The position numbers were made by a program, and so were the translations under genes. Below the pieces are notes generated by a model. The model had not been told where the DNA came from. It worked only from the letters and a program-made list of their open reading frames with translations, and did no database searches. Of a stretch of 32,405 nt of DNA, positions 11,465 to 19,544 are shown one piece after another (the stretch's first letter is position 1; each line of letters starts with the position of its first letter). This DNA is from Pseudomonadota bacterium (GTDB lineage: Bacteria; Pseudomonadota; Gammaproteobacteria; Burkholderiales; Sulfuriferulaceae): NCBI GenBank assembly GCA_021790515.1, contig JAJYHV010000055.1, positions 1-32,405 of the forward strand, given 5' to 3'.

Positions 11465-11571
11465 AGATGGTTGTGTACCATCTCCCGCTTCTCCTCCCTG
11501 AGCGGGCGCCCTGGCATCTGGTCAGGGCATTTTGGCCTCGGTTATTCTTCCCCTTTTAACCGAGGTTTTTT
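11465..11571 (+). ncRNA. Predicted sigma-E-dependent small RNA with anti-SD loops
   Basis: This is a candidate small RNA of about 107 nt made of four adjacent hairpins. SL1 is AGATGGT/ACCATCT (11465-11483, loop TGTGT). SL2 is CCCGCT/AGCGGG (11484-11506, loop TCTCCTCCCTG). SL3 is GCCCTG/CAGGGC (11508-11528). SL4 is CCTCGGTTA/TAACCGAGG (11536-11565), followed by six T. SL2 and SL4 loops are pyrimidine-rich and complementary to Shine-Dalgarno sequence, as in known regulatory RNAs such as Rhodobacter CcsR. The exact sigma-E promoter just upstream and the U-tract on the same strand support transcription from the plus strand. No family assignment is made. Targets such as outer-membrane protein mRNAs are inference. 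Confidence 0.65.
11536..11571 (+). terminator. Rho-independent terminator of the small RNA
   Basis: A 9-bp perfect stem CCTCGGTTA/TAACCGAGG with a 12-nt pyrimidine-rich loop is followed immediately by TTTTTT (11566-11571). The right arm and U-tract lie opposite the last codons and stop of engB (stop at 11556-11558). On the minus strand the hairpin lacks a T-run, so it terminates only plus-strand transcripts. Confidence 0.82.
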
Positions 11572-12227
11572 GTGTCTGCAAGATTCGTACATGCCACATT
11601 ATCAATCACATCAACAGGTATGTCAGCAGGCGTTTCCGGATCCAGCCATGCCGTCAGAACAGCCTCGGCCTCGGCCGCCCCGCTTTTTTTCAAACTGGAG
11701 AATAATTGCACACTAAAGTGCGGGGACATCTGCCTGAGTGCCGCCCGAACCTGCCGCAAAGCGATCGCTGCCGCGCTGCGACTCAGCTTGTCACTTTTGG
11801 TCAACAAACAATGCACCGGCTTGCCAGTGGGCAAAAACCAGTTCAGCATCACCCGATCCAGTTCGGTCAATGGTCGACGGATATCCATGATCAGCACCAC
11901 CCCTCGCAAGGGAACCCGCGTTTGCAGATAATCCCCCAGTAAACCACGCCAATGGTCTTTGATGGCACCTGGCACCTTGGCGTATCCATACCCCGGTAAA
12001 TCGACCAGATAACGGCCATCCCTGAGCACGAAATAATTGATGTGCTGCGTGCGCCCTGGTGTCTTGCTGACAAAAGCCAGCCTGGTCTGGTTGGCAAGCG
12101 TGTTAATGGCGCTGGACTTACCCGCGTTGGAACGTCCGGCAAAAGCGATTTCTCCCGAACTGTCTGCCGGCAGGTCATTTAAGTGATTTACTGTGACAAA
12201 AAATCGGGCGGATTGAGCAAAATTCAT
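11556..12227 (-). CDS. engB: Ribosome biogenesis GTP-binding protein EngB/YsxC
   Basis: EngB is an essential TRAFAC GTPase needed for 50S subunit assembly. All G motifs are present: G1 GRSNAGKS, G2 TPGRTQ, G3 DLPGYGYA, G4 TKSD, G5 SSLKKSG. The start is placed at the ATG encoding [10 protein letters not shown], with AGGA upstream, giving 223 residues. The frame extends upstream to a GTG at 12257, but those residues do not fit the family. The C-terminus has an extra tail after the GTPase core, and its last codons are opposite the terminator of the predicted small RNA. Confidence 0.95.
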   Translation of the reverse strand: MNFAQSARFFVTVNHLNDLPADSSGEIAFAGRSNAGKSSAINTLANQTRLAFVSKTPGRTQHINYFVLRDGRYLVDLPGYGYAKVPGAIKDHWRGLLGDYLQTRVPLRGVVLIMDIRRPLTELDRVMLNWFLPTGKPVHCLLTKSDKLSRSAAAIALRQVRAALRQMSPHFSVQLFSSLKKSGAAEAEAVLTAWLDPETPADIPVDVIDNVACTNLADTKNLG

Positions 12228-12324
12228 GAAAAATATATCCTGATGTCGTTTCATCACTGGCGTGAAAAATAAAATGCAGCTAGAATATTGGCTTTGGGCA
12301 TATCTAAAGCAGAGGAGCTAACAA

Positions 12325-12969
12325 TTGAAGAATACCGTATTGAAAAATACCGTGGTGTTTGCAGCACTCGCAACTTTAACCGCATTCTCGCATGCATTTG
12401 CAGAGGATAGCATAGCCAAAGGCGATCCTGCCAAGGCTCAGCAACTGGTTACGACCGTTTGTGCTGCCTGTCATGGTGCGGATGGCAACAGCACCGCCTC
12501 CGACAAGCCGAAACTTGCCGGACAAGGCCAAGCATATCTTTACAAACAGCTTTCCGACTTCAAGTCCGGTAAACGTCAAAATGCCATTATGCAGGGAATC
12601 GTGGCCAGCAGCAACCTCACCCCTGACGATATGCAAAACCTCGCCGCTTATTTCGCTTCCCAGACTGCAAAACCTGGTGTCGCCAAAGACAAAGCACTGG
12701 CCGAAGCAGGTCAAAAAGTATTCAAAGGCGGAGACTCGGGCAGCGGCGTACCCGCTTGCGCAAGCTGCCACGGCCCGACCGGCGCTGGCATTCCTGCCGA
12801 ATTCCCGCGTCTGGCTGGCCAGCATGCTCTGTATGTCTACACGCAATTGAACAACTTCCGCCTGGGTCTGCGCACCAATGACGGCGGAAAAATGATGGAA
12901 ACCATCGCTACCCGCATGACCGATCAAGAAATGAAAGAAGTTGCCGCCTACGTTTCCGGCCTGCAGTAA
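12325..12969 (+). CDS. Diheme cytochrome c4
   Basis: This is a periplasmic electron carrier, usually feeding terminal oxidases. The 214-residue protein has a signal peptide (about residues 1-26, cleaved after SHAFA). Two cytochrome c domains follow, with heme-binding motifs CAACH (46-50) and CASCH (145-149). Candidate axial methionines lie in NAIMQGI and GGKMMETIA. Tandem class I domains of this size define cytochrome c4. The start is a TTG, chosen because AGGAG lies 7 nt upstream and the signal peptide begins there. It is followed by its own terminator and then by genes that attach heme to such proteins. Confidence 0.95.
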   Translation: MKNTVLKNTVVFAALATLTAFSHAFAEDSIAKGDPAKAQQLVTTVCAACHGADGNSTASDKPKLAGQGQAYLYKQLSDFKSGKRQNAIMQGIVASSNLTPDDMQNLAAYFASQTAKPGVAKDKALAEAGQKVFKGGDSGSGVPACASCHGPTGAGIPAEFPRLAGQHALYVYTQLNNFRLGLRTNDGGKMMETIATRMTDQEMKEVAAYVSGLQ

Positions 12970-13020
12970 TCGCCCGACTGTCGCTTTCGGTACTCCCGTC
13001 AGCGATACCTACATCATGAC

Positions 13021-13055
13021 CAACCGGCCAGAAAATGGCCGGTTGTGTTTTTTTT
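13021..13055 (+). terminator. Rho-independent terminator after cytochrome c4
   Basis: A perfect 10-bp stem CAACCGGCCA/TGGCCGGTTG (13021-13030 and 13036-13045) with a GAAAA loop is followed by TG and eight T. It lies about 50 nt past the cytochrome c4 stop, before resB. Confidence 0.93.
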
Positions 13056-13113
13056 CGGTACAATGCCTGAATTCTGTCTCAACCCCATCTCCATATCCCG
13101 AGATTTTTGCAGC

Positions 13114-15099
13114 ATGACTCCAAGCACACCGACAAAATCATTGTATGAGCTGTTCAGCTCGATGCGATTCGCCATCAGCCTGTTCACATTATTGGCGATT
13201 GCTTCCGTCATTGGGACAGTACTGAAACAAAATCAGCCCTATACCGATTACATCATCAAATTTGGCCAATTCTGGTTCACCACTTTTCGCTGGATGGGAT
13301 TATTCGACGTTTACCATACGGTGTGGTTCGTCAGCATCCTGTTCTTTCTGGTGCTCTCCACGGGCACCTGCATATATCGCAATTTACCCGGCATCCTGCG
13401 AGACATGCGCAGTTTCCGCGCGGAAGCCAGCGAACAGTCGCTACGCCACTTTCACCACCAGGCTGAATTTTTTGGCACCATACCCTCCACACACGCGCTG
13501 GAACAATACCTGACGCAAAATGGTTACGCCTTTCGTGAGCGCTCACTCAACGGTGGCACCCTGCTGGCTGCCAAACGTGGCAATCTGAATCGACTGGGTT
13601 ATCTGTTTGCCCACAGTGCCATCGTTTTCATCTGTATTGGTGGTCTCATCGACGGCAACCTTCCCTTGCAAGCCGAGCAGGCCATGGGGTTAAAACACAT
13701 TGAAACCCGTGACATCCCGGAAAGCGAAGTCCCCGCTATCAGTCGCCTGTCCAGCAGCAACCTGTCCTTTCGCGGCAATGTCACGTTACCGGAAAATGAT
13801 AGCGCTGATGTGGTATTTCTGAATGTCGCTGACGGATATCTGGTGCAGGAACTTCCCTTTCGCATCGCCCTGAAAAAATTTCACATCGAACATTACTCTA
13901 CCGGGCAGCCCAAAACCTTTGCCAGTGACGTCGTCCTGCTGGACAAAAAAACCGGCCAACCTATCTTGTCCCGCACCATCAAAGTCAACCATCCACTCAT
14001 TTATGATGGCATTGCCATTTATCAATCCAGTTTCGGTGATGGTGGCACGCATCTGGCGCTGAGCGTCTGGAATCTCAACGGCCCGCAAGCCACTGCCATT
14101 CCACTGACCGGCAATATCCACGACGACACCAGCATTCAGGTCAATCAACAGACGTTACGACTGGAATTCAAAGATTTTCATCCTTTCAATATCGAGAGCA
14201 TCGGCGCGGACACGACACCCGCCAACCTGGGTGGCAATGCCGTTGCCGACCATAAAAACCTGCGTAATGCAGGCCCCAGCTTCGAATACAAAATCCGTTT
14301 TGCCGACGGGCAAGCGCTTGAATATGACAACTACATGCTTCCTGTCCAGATCGATAACCGCTGGTTCATGGTGACCGGCATGCGTGACATGCCCAACAAG
14401 CCCTACCACTACCTGCGCCTGCCACTGGATCCGCAATCCAGCCTGGATGGCTTCATGCGCCTGCGTGCAGCGCTCATGAACCCGGATGTATACCCGCAGA
14501 TCGCACAAAATTTTGCCCGTAGTGTCTTGCCGGACAGTCAGCCTGACGAGCAAAAAAAACTGGAAATCAGCATCATCAAAGAACTCACCATGTTTGCCCA
14601 CGGTGGTTACCCTGCCATCTCCGACTTTATCGAACACAATATTCCGGCCAATCAGCGTGATCAAGCGGCGCAGTCCTACCTGAAAATTCTTGAGCTCTCC
14701 GCCTGGCAGGCTTATGTCATGGTAGAAGCGCAGGCACACCAACCCGCACCAGCTCAAAATGACGCGACAGGCTGGTTTCTGCGTGACAGCCTGAATGCCC
14801 TCAATGACATCCAGTTTTATGGTGCCCCCATTTACCTGCAACTTGACCATTTTAATCAGGTACAATCATCTGGTCTGCAATTGACGCGCTCACCCGGTAA
14901 AAACCTGGTCTATTTTGGCTCGATGCTTCTGGTGCTAGGTGTCTTTACCATGTTTTTTATTCAGGAACGCCGTCTATGGTTGCTGGTCAAACCGGGCGAA
15001 GTTCTCTTTACCATGTCCAGTAATCGCCAAACCTTCGATTTCGAGAATGAATTTTCACGCCATCGGCAAGCCATTGCCAAACTAATACAGGAAAGTTGA
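13114..15099 (+). CDS. resB: Cytochrome c biogenesis protein ResB/Ccs1
   Basis: ResB is one half of the System II heme transporter and synthetase that delivers heme to the periplasm and attaches it to CXXCH motifs. About 661 residues. Three membrane segments lie in the N-terminal part (FAISLFTLLAIASVIG, WFVSILFFLVLSTGTCIY, LFAHSAIVFICIGGLI). A large periplasmic domain follows, and a last membrane segment near the C-terminus (FGSMLLVLGVFTMFFIQERRLW) is diagnostic of ResB. The frame is open from 13045, but that start lies within the terminator. ATG 13114 (MTPSTPTKSLYELFSSMRF) fits the family. The stop is 1 nt before ccsA. Confidence 0.95.
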   Translation: MTPSTPTKSLYELFSSMRFAISLFTLLAIASVIGTVLKQNQPYTDYIIKFGQFWFTTFRWMGLFDVYHTVWFVSILFFLVLSTGTCIYRNLPGILRDMRSFRAEASEQSLRHFHHQAEFFGTIPSTHALEQYLTQNGYAFRERSLNGGTLLAAKRGNLNRLGYLFAHSAIVFICIGGLIDGNLPLQAEQAMGLKHIETRDIPESEVPAISRLSSSNLSFRGNVTLPENDSADVVFLNVADGYLVQELPFRIALKKFHIEHYSTGQPKTFASDVVLLDKKTGQPILSRTIKVNHPLIYDGIAIYQSSFGDGGTHLALSVWNLNGPQATAIPLTGNIHDDTSIQVNQQTLRLEFKDFHPFNIESIGADTTPANLGGNAVADHKNLRNAGPSFEYKIRFADGQALEYDNYMLPVQIDNRWFMVTGMRDMPNKPYHYLRLPLDPQSSLDGFMRLRAALMNPDVYPQIAQNFARSVLPDSQPDEQKKLEISIIKELTMFAHGGYPAISDFIEHNIPANQRDQAAQSYLKILELSAWQAYVMVEAQAHQPAPAQNDATGWFLRDSLNALNDIQFYGAPIYLQLDHFNQVQSSGLQLTRSPGKNLVYFGSMLLVLGVFTMFFIQERRLWLLVKPGEVLFTMSSNRQTFDFENEFSRHRQAIAKLIQES

Positions 15100-15100
15100 C

Positions 15101-16243
15101 ATGACCACAGCACATGCATTGTCCCGTCAGAATTTTTTGTCCAGCCTGAGTGTTTTCGATTGGTTATACGCCGCACTGTTATGGACCGGCGCGTTTTATG
15201 CCTTCACCAAATATGGGCATTACATGGATGTCTATGAAAAAGGGTTTTTATTCGGCGCAGCGACTATCTTCTCTGTGCTGGGCTGGTTATGGAAACCCAT
15301 CCGTGTCCTGCTGTTGACTGTTGCCGGAGTGAGTCTGTTCGGCATCGTTGACTATCAAGGCGACCTCACGCGTGCCAATCACGCCTTCTTCCTCAAATAT
15401 CTGCTAGCCAGCCAGTCCGCCATCATGTGGATGAGCACCCTGTTCATCCTTGCTACCTTGACCTATTGGCTGGCGCTGGCCATACGCTCGCCATTTGCAG
15501 AAAAGGTTGGCAGCGCGCTGACCTGGAGCGCCGTTGCCATGGGACTCATCGGCCTGATGGTGCGCTGGTATGAATCCTACCTCATCAGTCCGGATGTCGG
15601 CCATATCCCCATTTCCAATCTGTATGAAGTTTTCATTCTGTTTTCCATCATCACCTCTTTGTTGTATCTGTACTATGAAACCCGTTACAACAACCGCAGT
15701 CTCGGTGCGTTTGTGCTACCGCTCATCTCGGCAGCCGTGGGTTTTCTGCTCTGGTATGCCATCGATCGTCACGCACAAGATATCCAGCCGCTGGTTCCAG
15801 CCCTGCAATCCTACTGGATGAAACTGCATGTACCCGCCAATTTCATCGGCTATGGTTCCTTCTCGCTCTCCGCCATGGTGGCCGTTGCCTGGCTGCTCGC
15901 TGACCGCGGCATCCTTGCCTCACGCCTGCCCTCGCTGGATATCCTGGACGACCTGATGTACAAATCCATCGCTGTCGGTTTTGGCTTTTTCACCATCGCA
16001 ACCATTCTGGGTGCGATGTGGGCGGCAGAAGCCTGGGGCGGCTATTGGTCGTGGGATCCGAAAGAAACCTGGGCGCTTATCGTCTGGCTCAATTATGCTG
16101 CCTGGCTGCATATCCGTCTGGTCAAGGGACTGCGCGGCGCGTTTCTTGCCTGGTGGGCAGTAATCGGCTTGTTTGTCACCGTATTTGCCTTCCTGGGCGT
16201 CAACATGTTCCTGTCTGGTCTGCATTCCTACGGCACGCTTTAA
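15101..16243 (+). CDS. ccsA: Cytochrome c biogenesis protein CcsA (ResC/CcsB-type, System II)
   Basis: This is the heme-handling partner of ResB in System II cytochrome c maturation. The 380-residue inner-membrane protein has about eight membrane segments. The tryptophan-rich WWD heme-binding motif is visible as WGGYWSWDPKETWALIVW. Conserved histidines occur around WLHIRLVKGLRG and SGLHSYGTL. The C-terminal half is the cytochrome C assembly domain. It follows resB by 1 nt, so the two are translated together. System II usage is consistent with many beta- and epsilonproteobacteria. Naming varies between CcsA and CcsB. Confidence 0.95.
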   Translation: MTTAHALSRQNFLSSLSVFDWLYAALLWTGAFYAFTKYGHYMDVYEKGFLFGAATIFSVLGWLWKPIRVLLLTVAGVSLFGIVDYQGDLTRANHAFFLKYLLASQSAIMWMSTLFILATLTYWLALAIRSPFAEKVGSALTWSAVAMGLIGLMVRWYESYLISPDVGHIPISNLYEVFILFSIITSLLYLYYETRYNNRSLGAFVLPLISAAVGFLLWYAIDRHAQDIQPLVPALQSYWMKLHVPANFIGYGSFSLSAMVAVAWLLADRGILASRLPSLDILDDLMYKSIAVGFGFFTIATILGAMWAAEAWGGYWSWDPKETWALIVWLNYAAWLHIRLVKGLRGAFLAWWAVIGLFVTVFAFLGVNMFLSGLHSYGTL

Positions 16244-16276
16244 AAAAGCACTGCTTATCCCGCCATGCAACACCAT

Positions 16277-16304
16277 CCGGCAAAGTGACCACCACCTTTG
16301 CCGG
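16277..16304 (+). terminator. Hairpin after ccsA, possible terminator
   Basis: A perfect 9-bp stem CCGGCAAAG/CTTTGCCGG with a 10-nt loop lies 33 nt past the ccsA stop. The nearest T-run (GTTTTTTG near 16321) is about 17 nt downstream, so it is not a canonical intrinsic terminator. Confidence 0.35.
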
Positions 16305-16350
16305 ACGCGTCAACCCGCCAGTTTTTTGTCAAGACAGCTTGTCACACTGA

Positions 16351-18918
16351 TTGGCAAGGTGCATAATTGTTCAAATAAAAACAACGCCGTTCGTTGCCAT
16401 GTGCGCCATCCGACATCACCTTGCCACAACCGTCGATCCTGCCCGTCAGCAGCGTGTTGACCAAGCTGTTGACCAAGCATTGGAGGAGAGCGAAACACGT
16501 TACCGGCAATTTTTTGAAGCCAATGTTGCTGTCAAACTGATCATCGATCCGGCAAACGGGTTCATCGTCGATGCCAATCGTGCCGCCGTTGCATTTTATG
16601 GCTATACCCGCGAACAACTGCTCACGATGCATATTGAAGACATCAATGTCCTATCAAAAGCAGAAATACAACATGAGATAGCGTTGGCCGAAGCCGAACA
16701 ACGCAAGTTTTTTAATTTTCGCCATCGACTGGCCTCTGGCGAGATTCGGGATGTCGAAGTCTATTCCGGCCCGATGACCGTGCAGCACAAAGAACTGCTG
16801 TATTCCACCATACACGACATCAGTGCGCGCAAACGTACTGAAGCGCAATTACAACTCGCCGCCAAAGTATTTGAAAACAGCCAGGAAGGTATTCTTATCA
16901 CATCGGCAGACAACCTGATTGTCGATACCAATCCGGCCTTTAGCCGCATTACCGGATATACACGTGAAGAAACGCTGGGGAAAAACCCGCGCCTGCTCTC
17001 GTCAGGTCACCAGGATGCTGCCTTTTATGCACAAATGTGGCATAACCTGCACACCCAAGGCGGTTGGCGCGGAGAAATCTGGAATCGCCGCAAAAACGGC
17101 GAGGTTTACGCCGAAATTTTGTCCTTGTCTGCCATTCGCGATGCAAATGGCACAATCCAGAATTATGTGGCGGTCTTTTCCGATGTCAGTGCATACAAAA
17201 AACTGGAAGCCGAATTACAGCGCATCGCTTACTATGACACGCTGACCGATATTCCTAACCGCCGTTTACTGGCTGACCGTCTGAAACAGGCCATCGCACG
17301 CAGTCAACGCACGCAACGCCCGATCGGCATCTGTTATCTGGATCTGGATGGCTTCAAACAAATCAACGACCAGATGGGGCACAATGCCGGCGATGTGTTG
17401 CTGGTCAAACTGACAACACGACTCAAAGAACTGTTGCGCGGTCACGACACCATCGCCCGCATGGGTGGAGATGAGTTCGTCATCCTGCTCACCGAACTCA
17501 ATCACGCGAAAGAATTACACCCCATCGTTACGCGAATTCTGGAAGCCACCACGCAATCCTTATACATCAACGAAACTCCCGTCCAGATCTCCGCCAGTAT
17601 CGGCGTCACCCTGAGTCCTCCCGACATCCCCGAAAGTGATACGTTACTGCATCATGCTGATCAAGCCATGTACCGTGCCAAAGAAAACGGCAAAAATGGT
17701 TACTGGTTATTCAATCCTGATGATGATCAGCAATTGCGTCACCACAATGACCGTTTGGAGCGCATTGAGCAAGCACTGCAACAGCATGAATTCGTCCTGT
17801 ATTATCAACCCAAAATCGACATCGTCAACCACGAGTTCATCGGCGTAGAAGCGTTGATTCGCTGGCGGCATCCACAGTCAGGACTACTCGCCCCCAGCGC
17901 TTTCCTGCCCGATCTGCTGAATCACCCGCTTGATAAAACCTTGGGGGAATGGGTGATTCGTGAGGCACTGACGCAAATGCGTGTCTGGCAACAAGCTGGC
18001 TTTAACATTCCGGTCAGTATCAACATCAGCGCTTTCCATCTGCTGCATCCGGATTTTGCCAATTATCTCGCCGCACTATTGAAAGAGTTTTCCGATATCC
18101 CCCCTTCCCATCTCGAACTGGAAATCCTGGAAACCGTTATCCTTACCGATTTGGGCGAAGCCAGCCAGATTCTGCGCCACTGCCACGACCTTGGCACTCG
18201 GATTTCACTGGATGATTTTGGTACCGGTTATTCTTCGCTGGCTCATTTTCACAACCTGCCCGTTAACACCATCAAGATAAACCGTGGTTTCGTCGCCAAC
18301 ATGCTCAATGGCAACAATGATCTCAACCTGGTGGAAAGCATCGTCAAACTGGGACATTCTTTCAACCGTCGAGTCATCGCCGAAGGCATGGAAACACCGG
18401 AGCATGGCGCTCTACTGGTACTTACCGGTTGCCGCCTGTGTCAGGGTTACGGCATCGCCTACCCGATGCCCGCCAGCGCCCTGCCAGTCTGGATAAGCAG
18501 CCTGCGTGCCGACAAAAATCAGGGTTTCCCCCATCATGATCTGCCGATGATACTTGCCGCGCAAAGTCACCGGCGCTGGTTCAACCGAATCATCGAAAAA
18601 ATCAACAATCCAGACCCGACTGACCAGCCAGAATCAGATACCCGACATTGCCTGCTGGGGCGCTGGCATGACTGTCAAGGCAAGTCGCGCTATGGTGCGT
18701 GGCCGGAATTTCAGGCCATTGCGCCCCTACACAAACAAATGCATCAACTTGCCAATGAATTGATTCATCTGGTAAAACAACATCGTCACGTCGAAGTGCG
18801 CGACCAATTGCCCATATTACAAAACCTGCACATCAAACTGCTCAGCCAATTTGCTGCCCTCATCAAACGCATTGCGCACCAGCCAGACACCAACACACCG
18901 CCTGCCGCACCGGTTTAA
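16351..18918 (+). CDS. PAS-PAS-GGDEF-EAL protein with C-terminal CZB zinc domain
   Basis: A cytoplasmic c-di-GMP enzyme (no membrane segments). Residues are counted from the TTG at 16351. Two PAS domains (about 46-160 and 165-285) precede a GGDEF domain with intact MGGDEF (371-376) and inhibitory I-site RGHD (363-366), so diguanylate cyclase activity is expected. The EAL domain has E500-A-L, N558, E591 and DDFGTGYSS (621-629), but the usual KID is KIN (642-644). The C-terminal 115 residues look like a CZB zinc-binding domain: H740, CLLGRW with C767, and HKQMH with H794/H798. The spacing resembles that of the zinc-sensing cyclase DgcZ. The start is uncertain. ATG 16399 is the alternative; neither has a clear ribosome-binding site. 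Confidence 0.92.
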   Translation: MARCIIVQIKTTPFVAMCAIRHHLATTVDPARQQRVDQAVDQALEESETRYRQFFEANVAVKLIIDPANGFIVDANRAAVAFYGYTREQLLTMHIEDINVLSKAEIQHEIALAEAEQRKFFNFRHRLASGEIRDVEVYSGPMTVQHKELLYSTIHDISARKRTEAQLQLAAKVFENSQEGILITSADNLIVDTNPAFSRITGYTREETLGKNPRLLSSGHQDAAFYAQMWHNLHTQGGWRGEIWNRRKNGEVYAEILSLSAIRDANGTIQNYVAVFSDVSAYKKLEAELQRIAYYDTLTDIPNRRLLADRLKQAIARSQRTQRPIGICYLDLDGFKQINDQMGHNAGDVLLVKLTTRLKELLRGHDTIARMGGDEFVILLTELNHAKELHPIVTRILEATTQSLYINETPVQISASIGVTLSPPDIPESDTLLHHADQAMYRAKENGKNGYWLFNPDDDQQLRHHNDRLERIEQALQQHEFVLYYQPKIDIVNHEFIGVEALIRWRHPQSGLLAPSAFLPDLLNHPLDKTLGEWVIREALTQMRVWQQAGFNIPVSINISAFHLLHPDFANYLAALLKEFSDIPPSHLELEILETVILTDLGEASQILRHCHDLGTRISLDDFGTGYSSLAHFHNLPVNTIKINRGFVANMLNGNNDLNLVESIVKLGHSFNRRVIAEGMETPEHGALLVLTGCRLCQGYGIAYPMPASALPVWISSLRADKNQGFPHHDLPMILAAQSHRRWFNRIIEKINNPDPTDQPESDTRHCLLGRWHDCQGKSRYGAWPEFQAIAPLHKQMHQLANELIHLVKQHRHVEVRDQLPILQNLHIKLLSQFAALIKRIAHQPDTNTPPAAPV

Positions 18919-19544
18919 CGATTGCGACTGACGGTCGTCGGTTGATATGACCAGTGATTCTTCCATGCAGCCACCACGGCCAACGGATAGGCAGCCTGTC
19001 CCAGCGAACCATTGTAACGCCCAAGCGCGCGAAACAAATCACCATGCTCCTGATCCAGATAAAAACGCAAAATCGTGCACCCATAACGCAAGTTGGTGCG
19101 CAAATGAAACAGATCCTGACCCGGCGTACCGATGAGGCTCACCCAAAAAGGCATCACCTGCATATATCCCCGCGCATCCGCGTTGGACAGCGCATATTTA
19201 TGGAACCCGGATTCCACCTCAATCAAACCCATCACCAATGATGGATCCAGTCCGGCACGCACCGATTCATAATACACCGTAGATAAAAAATCCATGCGTT
19301 GCTCGCTGTCCGGCATGCGATGAAGCAATCTATCCGACATAAGCAATAACCACGCCTGACTGTCTGCTGAAGCCAGTACCGGTGCATCGGTGACCGGGCT
19401 GTCTGATATCGCAGCGCCCAGACTGGCGCGCACACTGTCACTCAAAGGTTGATACAATTGGTGTCCGGCCATGGCCGGTTGTGCCAGCCACGACAGCACC
19501 AACAATACGATCCCGCTCAAAATGCCACGTGTTCCACCAGCCAT
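18915..19544 (-). CDS. Secreted lytic transglycosylase (SLT domain)
   Basis: This enzyme would cleave peptidoglycan glycan strands in the periplasm, forming anhydro-muramyl ends. A signal peptide (about residues 1-27, ending QPAMAG) is followed by a linker and an SLT domain. The domain holds [19 protein letters not shown] with the catalytic Glu in [24 protein letters not shown] and ALGRYNGS are the further conserved SLT motifs. ATG 19544 has GGAG 8 nt upstream. The frame also allows a GTG at 19553. It overlaps the proS end by 28 nt and its stop overlaps the end of the convergent GGDEF-EAL gene by 4 nt. It is smaller than MltC/MltE-type enzymes with extra domains. Confidence 0.92.
   Translation of the reverse strand: MAGGTRGILSGIVLLVLSWLAQPAMAGHQLYQPLSDSVRASLGAAISDSPVTDAPVLASADSQAWLLLMSDRLLHRMPDSEQRMDFLSTVYYESVRAGLDPSLVMGLIEVESGFHKYALSNADARGYMQVMPFWVSLIGTPGQDLFHLRTNLRYGCTILRFYLDQEHGDLFRALGRYNGSLGQAAYPLAVVAAWKNHWSYQPTTVSRNR

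Noticed and set aside
11465-11571. Structured leader or attenuator of hemB on the minus strand
   Set aside because: The hairpins can form on either strand, but the T-run and the sigma-E promoter exist only for the plus strand, and the structure is over 230 nt from hemB.
11465-11571. 6S RNA
   Set aside because: 6S RNA is a single long bulged hairpin of about 180 nt; this is a chain of four short hairpins.
13045-13113. N-terminal extension of ResB
   Set aside because: The frame is open but overlaps the cytochrome c4 terminator and T-run; the family start is at 13114.
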